This document shows, piece after piece, positions 20,704 to 30,100 of a stretch of 43,785 nt of DNA. The notes below the pieces were generated by a model. That model did not search any database and was not told where the DNA came from. It was given only the letters and a program-made list of their open reading frames with translations. Position 1 is the first letter of the stretch, and each line of letters starts with the position of its first letter. The DNA is from Magnaporthiopsis rhizophila (lineage: Eukaryota > Ascomycota > Sordariomycetes > Magnaporthales > Magnaporthaceae). Made by a program: the position numbers and the translations under genes. The stretch spans positions 513,769 to 557,553 of the forward strand of contig PYSS01000007.1 of assembly GCA_003049465.1 (NCBI GenBank), in the 5' to 3' direction.

Positions 20704-22351
20704 CTAGAGTTTGATCGAAATGTTGTACATGTCCAAGGCAACCGCAACCCCAGTAAACGTGGCGGCGTAGCCCACCAGTATCCCCATCGTAGCCGCCGGC
20801 CCGACATCCAGCGTCGGCACCGTCATGTTGACCAGGCCCGTCAGCAGGTTCGCGACGAGGAAGACGGCGAGGCCGTTCCGGTTGATGGCCCGCAGCACGC
20901 GGCTGCTGGCCGCCATGTACGTCTCCTTCTCGGCCCTCGGGTCTGTCGCCCCCGCCGCCGCGGCGCCTGCGCTGCTCGCGGGGGCGAAGAAGACGCTCTC
21001 GGCCAGGTAGAAGGCCAGGATGGTGGCCGAGTTGAACCACGCCACCCACAGCACGTACGGCAGGTTCGCCATGCGGCGCGACACCGACAGCGACGCGCCC
21101 CAGCTGTAGCTCGTGGTGAAGAGGTACAGCGCGAACCAGAGCGCCGTGCTCGCCACCAGCTTGGCCAGGAGCGGCCGGCGCCCCGGGGTGCGCGGCAGCA
21201 CCTTCATGCCGGCGTCTATGCCGGCCAGGAAGATGGCCAGGTAGCCAAGGAAGCTGAAGATGCCCTCGCGGTTCATGGAGATCAGGTCGGTGCGCGGAGC
21301 GGTCAGGATGTAGGCCTTGAGGCTGGTGCTCTCGAGCAGCACCTGGTAGACAACGCCTAGCAGTACGGCCAACCCTGCAAAGGACGGCACCAGGCGCAGG
21401 GCCGACTGCGTGGCGGCCACTGAGGGCGGCAGCAGGCCGAGCGTGAAGAAGAAGTTCCAGTGCACGCCGTACTCGGTCACGTGCTCGGCGTAGTCCAGGC
21501 CCTTGACGCTGAGCAGGCGCACGACGCCGAGGGCGACGAGCGGCAGCGAGTGCCGCACGGACCAGAACATGCGCTGCGCCAACGGGGTGCGGCTGCCGCC
21601 CGCGGCGAGCTCCTTGAGCACGGGCCGAGCGGCAACGAGGCCGCCCGAGTAGACAAAAGAGCCGACGCCCATGTCCATCAGCGACGTGCCCCAAGTCTCG
21701 ACCTTGGCGAAGCGCCGGGGAAAGAGGCGGAAGTCGACGGCCAGGATGGCCAGGCAAGTGGCCACCATCATGCTGCCGCGGTAGTTGGTCAGGAAGGCCT
21801 TGAAGGGCAGGGCGGCGTCGGCGGAGGCCGCTGACGCCGCGGCCTTCTTCCTGGACTCGGCATTGGGCGGGACCTTGGGCCTTCTCCTGGGGCGGGAGGT
21901 GCTGGGCGGGAGGGCAAAGACTACAATGGCCGGGACGGCCAGCAGCAGGCTCAGGAGGATCGAGGTGTCTGCGTAGAGCGTGGTGGCCAAAAGGACAGCG
22001 CACACGTTCAGGAGGAAGTCGACGGCGAAGGCGAGTGGGGTGTACGGCTGAAAGAAGGATTGGCGCGCCTGCAAAACGGACCAGAGTGCGACGGCGACCT
22101 GCGGCATTAAAAAGTGTGTGTGTGTGTGTAAGTGTGAGATGTGATCAGTGGCGCGGGCAAAGGCAGGGGGTGAGTGTCCAAACGGGGGAGGCGCCTGTGC
22201 AGGCAACCCAACACAACCAACCAACCAACCACACACATACCGGCGCAACACCGATTACGGAGCAAATTTCGGCGACGGACCCCCCGCTGTGGCCCGAGAC
22301 AAAAGCCTCCTTCTGGTGCTTGTAGCTCGCGGACGAGCTTGAGTTGGACAT
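20704..22351 (-). CDS. GWT1: GPI-anchor biosynthesis inositol acyltransferase GWT1
   Basis: Exon 1 is 22351-22241 and exon 2 is 22098-20704, joined across a 142-nt intron (GTATGT donor, GCCGCAG acceptor) to give 501 aa. The start MSNSSSSASYKHQKEAFVSG and the join IGVAPVAVALWSVLQARQSFF match the family pattern. The protein is almost entirely hydrophobic, with about a dozen membrane spans, and carries GWT1/PIG-W landmarks such as FLTNYRGSMM, WGTSLMDMGVGSFVYSGG, GVHWNFFFTLG, NREGIFSFLGY and the C-terminal FLVANLLTGLVNMTVPT. Gwt1 acylates the inositol of GlcN-PI in the ER, an early step in GPI-anchor synthesis, and in fungi it is the target of manogepix-type inhibitors. The intron contains a (GT)n stretch. 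An upstream in-frame TTG is not a credible start; the ATG at 22351 has A at -3. Confidence 0.96.
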
Positions 22352-22520
22352 GGTTGCTGAGGTGTGTGATATCAGATTGCTCAATTGCGATCAGAGCGTA
22401 TGACAGCTAGGTGGAAATAGGGGTGGCGAAAATTGGGACGGGCTTCCTCTGGCCCATGGCGATCCGCCACTTTTTTTTTTCTCCCTCTTGCTTTTTATTC
22501 TCGTCTGGCCGTCTCTTCTT

Positions 22521-22532
22521 CCCCTTTTTATA
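22521..22532 (-). promoter_or_regulatory. TATA-like box of GWT1
   Basis: On the minus strand the sequence reads TATAAAAAGGGG, about 170 nt upstream of the GWT1 ATG. The match and position suit a TATA element; no transcript start is visible from sequence alone. Confidence 0.5.
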
Positions 22533-22692
22533 CGCGGCAATGCGGGCGTGGTTCCCTGGTCTGGTTGGCAAGCTGTCAACTTTGGGGGAAAAATGACACC
22601 CTTGAAGCCCCAGGCTTCCGAGCTGCAGCCTTCCGTGCGACCGCTGACCAATGGGCGCGTTCCCGGCCAGCCAGTGACGTCTGAGCGGGGGT

Positions 22693-22698
22693 CACGTG
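22693..22698. promoter_or_regulatory. CACGTG palindrome (possible bHLH site)
   Basis: GGTCACGTGCACC contains a perfect CACGTG, 41 bp from a CCAAT pentamer at 22648-22652 in the shared promoter of two divergent genes. Binding by a bHLH or CCAAT factor is inference from the motifs only. Confidence 0.35.
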
Positions 22699-23505
22699 CA
22701 CCCTGGTGTGGGTGGTGCTCAGAGCGAAATCCGACGACGGCGACACATACACACCATGCAAAGTGGCAAAGAAAATCGCTTCAGAAACCGCGGAACACCA
22801 CCGCTCCGCTTGAAAATGCTGGCCTTTGAGACCAGTCACGGCTGGGATTGTTCTGTTGAGACATCTGACAGATGGGCGTTGTAATCAGCGCCCCCTTCGG
22901 TTTTGCACGGATGCCTAATCTCTGGTTTTCTTTGTTCTCTCAGCCAGACCAGCCAGCCCGCCCTCCTGGGGAATGCGGCATTCCTTTTTGTCACCACGGC
23001 ACAGCCGGCCCAGGGCCTGGTCTTTGCTCCCGCTCCTTGCTGTGTGTGTCTGTTTGCCCTGGTGTGGGCCAAGACCAAGGGCCTGTCCGCCCCCCTTTAT
23101 CTTCAGCTAGCCACCGTCTTTGAGCGTTCCGGCAGGAGGGCCAGAATACAAATAGCCATACCTGCTTTCCTTTATCCCTCCCTTGCGCGAGAGCGCGATC
23201 TGCCAGAACTTGTCTTCCATTGCCATCTGCATTGCCCACCGTTTGCACCGGTGAACACAACAAGCCAAAACACCACCAGCAAAGGCCGTTCTCAAGATGT
23301 CCTACTAGGGAAAGATCTCGCCACTTGTCCAAGCATTTCCAATTTCCAGGCCCGCATCTCTTTACGCTTTCACAGCCTAGGTCGCTGCCTCGTTCTCGTA
23401 TCTTCTTGGAGACAAGTCCTCTTTGCTTTCTCCCTTCCTCTCTCCCTACCTACCTACGATAACCAGAAGCATCCACTAGGCGCAGCCCCAGGCTCGCCAG
23501 CAACA

Positions 23506-24599
23506 ATGAACGGCCCATTAGTCGAGGCGCCCAAGCGCACCACCACGCTGCCGTCCCTCTGGACCGGCAACTACCGGGAGGGAGGCTTCCCTCTCGACTC
23601 TGACCGCCGCCGTCTGCCCTCGCTCTCAGCCGCCGGCCCGGTGCTGCCGTCCCCGATGTCGCCGCGGGCTGCGCCTCCGCCCGCGCCCATGTCGTTTGGC
23701 ACCAGCCCGGTCGTGCTGCACCCACCCGACCCGATCGGAGACTCGGTCAACGAGCTCGGTCGGGCGCTGATCCACAGTCTGAACCAGGGCATGGGCCGGC
23801 GTCTCAGCGCCGCCGATTCGTCGTCGTCCCAGGCGTCGTCCCCGATGTCGGGCGTCTTTGACAGGATGGCGACCACCATCACCAACACCACCGACCGCGC
23901 CACGAGCAGCGTGTACTCGGCCAACACGTCCCTCCTGTTGTCGGGTGTCAGCCAGGCCGACGTCAAGTCCCCCGTCGAGAGACGCAAGTCGGCCGTGGCC
24001 GAGCACAAGCAGCCCAGCAGCATCTTCGTCACCGCCGTCCCGCTCCGGCGGCTCAGCAACGGCGACATGCCCGTGGACGAGTCGCAGCCGGACCGCGTCA
24101 TCATCGCCGCCGGCGTGATCCCCCGCCTCAAGACAAGGTCGCGGTTCGAGATGAAGCGCCACTTCGACCTCGCCCAGATCCGCAAGTCCATCGCCAGCCC
24201 GCCGCGCAGGCTCTCGAGCGCCTCGGGACGCCGCTCCTCGACCATCATCCGCCCCATCAACGGCGGCATCGCTGATGCTGGCGGTGCTGCTGTTCCAGCC
24301 AACACCCGGCCAGTTAGTAAGTTATACCTCGGGGCGGTCTCTAGCCTACATCTATCTCCTTTATACCGTATTTCTAACCAGACTACCTATCTACCGCAGA
24401 TTTCACCCAGGCATGCAATTGCCTGCCCATCATTGCGGCCCTCATGATCTCGGGCCACCTCCGAGACGACGACAGAATTGAGCTGCCTATGCCACACCCG
24501 GAGGCCTGGCCCAGCACCTTTGCGTACGTGGCCGAGAGCCAGGGAGAACTGACTGACGCAGTGAATAAGAACATTCTGCACTTGGGCGGCAAGATTTGA
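23506..24599 (+). CDS. Conserved fungal protein of unknown function
   Basis: Exon 1 is 23506-24316 and exon 2 is 24400-24599, with an 83-nt intron (GTAAGT donor, ACCGCAG acceptor), giving 336 aa. The start has a good AACAATGAA context and is the first ATG in its frame. Residues 1-200 are Ser/Pro-rich and probably disordered. A basic conserved-looking block follows (RSRFEMKRHFDLAQIRKSIA, then SPPRRLSSASGRRSS). After the intron the C-terminal 70 residues look folded: NFTQACNCLPIIAALMISGH, IELPMPHPEAWPSTFAYVAE and NKNILHLGGKI. The last part has a rhythm like the second half of a BTB/POZ fold, but that is only a resemblance. I believe similar proteins occur in other ascomycetes, but I cannot name a function. 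RRLS and RRSS sites could be phosphorylated by basophilic kinases. Confidence 0.85.
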
Positions 24600-26031
24600 G
24601 TTGAAAGCTGCTACGTGGCGAAAGCCCTGGTTCTGGGTCTTCCTTTCTTCTTCTTCTTACAAACTTTTGTTTCGGAACACAGTACAAACGCGTGGGTATT
24701 TCCCATCACTTTTCTTTTCGCTTCAAACGCATTTTTGTTCTTCCCCATTGAGGCAGCCTTTTGGATACTAGAAACGATGACCATGATACGCTCCCTCCAT
24801 CTATCTACCTAATACAAACAAGCCAATATTTCTCAAGGAGTGCGGCCAAGCCGGCCTGCGACATGTGGGATCGTGACTGGAAGGGCAGCTACCTCCTCAG
24901 GTAGAGCCGCTCTTGTCCTATCGGCGCCTGGCGGTCGTTTGTTCTTTGTTGCATGAGGATGGAGGTATTCCGGCCACGCGCATGCTTCTTTGTGCGTGTT
25001 GTGGTGCCTTGCCAACGGGCGTAGGAGCATGCGGCAGTGTCGGTATCAGGCGTATAATCGTTTGCCATGCGTGTGTACGACACGGGCGTACCGCGCGGAG
25101 TGGCAGACATCCGAATCTTTCACACCCAACAAACAGAGCTCGGCTTCTTTGCGCACAGCCTTGGTGTTCCACGGCATTCTACTCATGCAAGTGTGCCTCG
25201 GACACTCCTTACCCCGTCACCGATTTCTGCTTCCATCTAGGCTAGGCTTCCGAGCGGCGGTCTGGAGTCTAGAACGTCTTCGTACCACCTTCAGGTGTTA
25301 TTCCGTCTCCTCTGCCTTACGCCGACCGGCAGACCCCTCTTTGCTAGAATGGTAGATACCCTAGCCCTTGTGGTACACACCAATTGTGCCTTCTCCGTGG
25401 CAGTGGAAGTGTCCATTCGGCCCGAGACAGCTGCAATGAGGGTCTGGGGTCGGATGCAGTCCCCTCATATCTGCGTACTGTCCCTTGTTCCAGACAATTC
25501 TTGCCTTTTGTTTCCTCACCCAAACGCTCTCTTGATACTAGGTAGGCATCTATCCGCTCGGGCGGCTACATACCTGGGAGGCTAGGCGGCATGCGATGTG
25601 GGATGGGACGGCCTCGCGTTGAAGCACTGTTTGTGGTGGTGTCATGTTGCTACCGTGAATGATATTTCAAGGCAAGGCGGCCCAATTTGGGATTAGACGG
25701 GCGGAAACACGTGTATTTTGAGGAGATTCACTGTTGGCATCGCCAACGCTGCTGGGCGACCGGTCCTTCCATTTTCGGCGTGGCACCAACTGCTTCCTTC
25801 CCAATTCGAATCGAGCAGATCGCAGGCACCGCCAGCCTTCCAGATTGGCGTAACAAAGCAGGATTTATTTTCCTTCCTTCTCTTCGGGGCTCTCGTCTTC
25901 TTCACCTCAACAGGGACAATTCGTTCAGCAATCAGCACGCACCCTGCGATGCTCTCAACTCGCAGTTCACCGACCTCCGAATACGTGCAAGTAGATAAAG
26001 ACCCTAGGACAGCAATCGCGGTCACGAATAA
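24600..26031. other. Intergenic region between the 23.5-kb gene and the P-loop gene
   Basis: About 1.4 kb contain no supported gene. The first 250 bp are T-rich and are likely the 3' flank of the left gene. CTATCTACCTA (24801-24811) and ACTAGGTAGGC (25538-25548) belong to a motif family that recurs in non-coding parts of the window. I saw no TATA box close to 26032. Confidence 0.45.
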
Positions 26032-27174
26032 ATGCAGGAAGGCAGCCGAATGCCCGCAAAGTGCCTGGCCGTCGGCCCCGGCTGGGACAAACCACAGAGG
26101 AGACCAGTAATATGGATCAACGGCTGGCCGGGAGTGGGCAAAGCGTCTGTGGCTGGTCTGCTCTCGATGCTGATTGGAATCGACAAGTCGATCGTCGTGG
26201 CTGAGGACGCCAACGACGACAGCAACCCGACACCGACCTTCGAACCGAGGCGGGATCCACGCCATAGTGGCCAGATTCAAGGCGTTTCTGAAATGCTGGA
26301 GGATCTGAGCCTCGATCCAGAGGCTGCCCGCCGGGCCATCGCCATGGAGGACCACATCCTAGATCCGGCTTCGTTTGCCAAGTTTACCATCATCACAGCC
26401 TGCCAGACAGCTACGGAACGGGGAGCGAAAGCCGCGGCCCAGTATGCCGCGGCAGCGCGGCGGGCCAAGCGCCTTTTTGTCCCCGTCACGCTCGTTTGCG
26501 AGACCCGCGAGAACATTCGGCGACTGCAGACCAGACACGCGGCCCACCCGGCGCACCACGAACCGGGCCCGCAGGATCCAAAGGAGGACATGGCCGAGCG
26601 AGGCGTTGGATTGTACGAGTTTTCGCACACGCCGGGCCCGTCCCTGCCCCCATCCCCGTGCTCTACCGGCCCGCAGCTGGAGAACGTCAGCTACGATGGC
26701 CATCGCGATGGTACAGAGACGAAAGATGACGACAATGACGACAAGGATCACGTCTCGGAGGACGACCCGGCCGCCTTGGCCATCTGTGTTGACGTGACGC
26801 GCAAAACATCAATGGAGGCCGGCTTCACTATCTTGCAGCACGTGGAGGAGATGGAGGAGCGCAGGCTACGACGGGAGCGTGCTGCCGCCTGGGCCGCTGC
26901 AGAGACAGAAGCCCAACGAGTTGCGGCCGAGGCGGAAGCCAAAAGTCGAAAGGCAGACGACGAGGCTGCCAGACGGACGGCCCAGAGGCAGGCATCATAC
27001 GGCCACGCGACAGCGAAGGCCCACGTGCAAGGACCATCAAGCGACGGGGACCCGCCCAGCTCTCCCGAAAGCCCAGTTCTCGAGATGCGCCGTGGTGGCG
27101 CAAATGCGACCGGAACTCTGGGCCAAGCCGTAGATCAGAGTTTCAGGGACGCACCGAGGCGAAGAAGCACATAG
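26032..27174 (+). CDS. Divergent P-loop NTPase/kinase-like protein with helical tail
   Basis: A single frame of 380 aa starts at ATG 26032; Met7 is another possible start. Residues 25-40 read PVIWINGWPGVGKASV, a P-loop with G31-K37 followed by Ala and Ser. Further on, TIITACQTATERGAKAAAQY and AAARRAKRLFVPVTLVCETR recall fungal P-loop kinase-like proteins in which the strand after the P-loop reads ILTDCQS and VYLTCDxEEN. The expected block between them, often DNHxLIDPV, is replaced by an unrelated acidic Asn/Asp/Pro-rich segment. Residues about 185-250 are Pro/Asp-rich, and about 265-325 form an Ala/Arg/Glu-rich coiled coil (EEMEERRLRRERAAAW, then EAQRVAAEAEAKSRKADDEA). The tail is disordered. 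No substrate can be assigned. ATP binding is likely, while catalysis is uncertain. Confidence 0.75.
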   Translation: MQEGSRMPAKCLAVGPGWDKPQRRPVIWINGWPGVGKASVAGLLSMLIGIDKSIVVAEDANDDSNPTPTFEPRRDPRHSGQIQGVSEMLEDLSLDPEAARRAIAMEDHILDPASFAKFTIITACQTATERGAKAAAQYAAAARRAKRLFVPVTLVCETRENIRRLQTRHAAHPAHHEPGPQDPKEDMAERGVGLYEFSHTPGPSLPPSPCSTGPQLENVSYDGHRDGTETKDDDNDDKDHVSEDDPAALAICVDVTRKTSMEAGFTILQHVEEMEERRLRRERAAAWAAAETEAQRVAAEAEAKSRKADDEAARRTAQRQASYGHATAKAHVQGPSSDGDPPSSPESPVLEMRRGGANATGTLGQAVDQSFRDAPRRRST

Positions 27175-30100
27175 AGCAAGCGGCGGGGTATCGAAGACGC
27201 AGCTAGGTCGGCAGGCGTCTGTTGGCGCAGCCCCTGCATTGCCGGCTATTATCGCTGGTGATCACATGGAGTGGCTAGTCGACTCTCATCTAGTCATTGG
27301 CTCGGGGTCATGATTTTATCTCAGGAAAGCGCGGGGTTGACGCTGATTGGTCTCGAGCTAATGTTAGCCGCTTGTGTGGTTCCCGACTCCTCACGCCACT
27401 TGAAGCATGGGGTTGACCAAGGAGTGCTAACTCTGAGAAGGATTTCGAGAAAGGGAGATGTGGCTGTTTTTCATTTTTTCCATCACGACAGAGAGCGATG
27501 GGATGATATCCATGCTGGGGGACATGAGGCATCTAACGGAAGAGGCTTCTTATCCGCCAAATTCAGATATGAATAGTAACAAGTTGCTTTGATATAGCTG
27601 TGCGGATAGAGATGTGTATGCAAGCGGGTGGTGGGGAGGTTGGATGCGCCAACCAACAACACCTCTCACCACGCCAGCGAGTGCCCGCTGCTGAAGGCAC
27701 GACAAACACTGCTGGAATAGGCCCCGAACCGGTCCTGTGCTGGTGGTTCCATCTGCTTCTTGGATCCACCGCATGTGATGAGGCATCTGATCCCCCTGTT
27801 TTCAGCACACGTTCCGTGCTTGACTTGGTCGTTGGTGTTGTTGCTGCCTAGTAGCCCTTCGTTGTACGTTAGTTGCTTCGCTTAGCCCTGGGGTATCACC
27901 TCCTCATGATAACGATGGCGGCTGGTGGGCACGTTGGCTTCACGCCTTCTCTACTAGCTACCCGAGAAATTAGACTACCTAATGCGTCCAGGGTATCTAT
28001 CTAGTGTCTCTCGGTCGACTTTTGGCGGCGCCGTTGTTTCCTACGGACATCTAAACTGAAACGGTGGCTGCTCGCTTTCCTTTTTGATACGCAGAAACTA
28101 CTGCACAGGGCTACGTGAAAGTAGGCGATGTTTTGACGGAAACAAGGTTGTCCCATACTCATATAGGAGTTTGCTTTCCCGGCTACCACGTCTGTTGTGG
28201 TGAAGTCGGTGGTGGGTGGGGTGGGTGGTTGTTTGATGACGTCTTCCGCGTTCTGGCTGAGCTAATCACTCATGGTGTGATGATTACGCCGGGAGAACTG
28301 CGAGGGCCCGTGGGATTGAACGCGTCCTGATTCGGCCGAGGGGCCAGCCAAGACCGCAGAGTCTGGTACGTGACGTTTTTACAAGAATGTTAAAAAAGAG
28401 AAGAGAGAATCCATTCCTCCGCCCGCCTGCTGGCTCGCACTGTTTCCCTTGAAACGCAGGGGGCTAGACCATCGTGGACTGCATGCCTAGAGGGCGCTAC
28501 CAACGTTTTGTACGATACGGGACACGCATTTTTTTTTTTTTTTTCAGATGCGCGCCCTCCCCAAGACTAAACCCGGGAGGACCAGACCAAGGGCGGGATT
28601 TTTTTGGTTGGTTGGCTGATGATGCACACGCCCCCTCCTTTCCTCTACTACTGTAATAAACCCAGGCCGGGGGACCCTGAAAAGACACGACCATGGTTGT
28701 GATATATGTAAAGGGCGTGCGCTTGCATCACACACGCGCTAGCCTAGCCCGGGATTTGATTTGTGTCTCATCGTCTCATGCAAGAAATCCTGCGTCATGT
28801 AACCTGGAGGGAGGACGATGGAAGAAGAATGGGTGGGTAGGTGGGTGGGCGGGCTACTTATTAGGCGTGTTACCCCCCGCCTTCAGCCTGCTGCAGATAT
28901 TACCGCTTGCGTCAATGGTGCGCTGCTACTGCTGCAGCGTCTTTGTGCAACGCTCCCTCGTTCCAGCCGTGGTGTGGTGGACAAGGTCTGTCGAGACAGA
29001 TCTGCTGGGCGGCAGACCCGCCTGGATCGTGTAGCCTACCCTACCTGCTTGAGGATATAGGCAGAGAACCGGGGCTCTGCGAACTTATTCCCGTACGATA
29101 CCTGGCAGGTCGTCGTTGGTTCGGATAGAGGTGGGTGACAGATGAGACCGACCACGCCAAAGCGGATTTCACCCTGCATAACGACACTGCGCCGCAACGC
29201 TGCCGCTACCACCGCCCGCTGCTGGTGCTTGTGCTGCCGCTGGTGCTGCTACTTACTCCAGCCGCCACCTACATGCCGTCACCAAGCCCCACCGTTCTGT
29301 CAGACGTGTTGCCATGCGTGTTTTCTCTGCGCAGGAAAGCGCGAAAAGGAGAAGGACGGGAGAGTCTCGGCGCGGGCTTGGCGACACGCAACAAAAGGGC
29401 GGGGGCGGGCCCTGTGCTAAATCTGGGGACGGCGGAAGCGGCACGAAAAAGTGAGAAGAAAAAGTTCATTCTTTCACCCACTTCGTGTGCTGAATCTCGC
29501 CCTTATCCGTCGAAGAATTGGTTGGCCAGGGAAGCAGACCAGCAAGTGCTCGGCTGGGAACTTCGGCCCGTGCATGACTGTGTGTGCTAGGCTAGCCACG
29601 CAGTTGTGTTTCTGTTTCGGGCTGTCGGCTGCGATTTGTGCCAAGTGATAAGGAGCGTTAGTGGTGGTAATAATGGATGGTGATGGTGACAGTGGTGGTG
29701 ATAGTGATGCCAGCCGCAATAGCAGCATCAATAGTACCTGTGATGTTTTGGATCAGCCGGCATATAAGCGACGCGAGCACACATTACGGGTTCCATCGTC
29801 TCGGTCAAAAATAACCCTTTTGCGGCATCAAGCATGGATGCGGCGCAACCCTTCCAGATAGCTCGAGATTGAGCAGGTTGCCGATTCATGTCGCCCATCG
29901 AGATCCCATTTCCGTCGAGCCATAGTTGCTGCTCACCCACCCACACACTCTCTCAGAGAGGCGGAGAGTCAAGTCCTACACACCCACCCACGGTTGCTGT
30001 GGCCGTCCCCTTGCTGCGTGTTATTGTATTGGCGAAGAACGCAACCAGCGTCGCCGTAGCGAGCCACTGGCAGGTCGTCCTGGCCCATTAGCGAACCCGC

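Larger units (their letters stand above)
22352..23505. other. Divergent promoter region between GWT1 and the 23.5-kb gene
   Basis: About 1.15 kb separate two genes transcribed away from each other. A minus-strand TATA-like box lies on the GWT1 side. A CCAAT pentamer (22648-22652) and a CACGTG palindrome (22693-22698) lie near the middle. C/T-rich sequence with CTACCTACCTAC (about 23441-23457) runs up to the right-hand start. The open frame that spans 22903-23505 has no ATG before 23506, so it is leader rather than coding. Confidence 0.55.

Noticed and set aside
20606..22003. 465-residue minus-strand open frame overlapping GWT1
   Set aside because: It is a second frame of the GWT1 exon, rich in Arg, Gly and Pro, without membrane spans or motifs. 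The GWT1 frame fully explains the sequence.
22903..23505. Upstream extension of the 336-aa protein in the same frame
   Set aside because: The open frame begins at a TTG and contains no ATG before 23506. The sequence is leader-like and C/T-rich near its end.
28260..28335. tRNA-like signals: a B-box-like GTTCAATCCC on the minus strand and an A-box-like TTAGCTCAG nearby
   Set aside because: On the minus strand the B-box-like sequence comes before the A-box-like one, which is the wrong order, and the arms do not pair into a cloverleaf.
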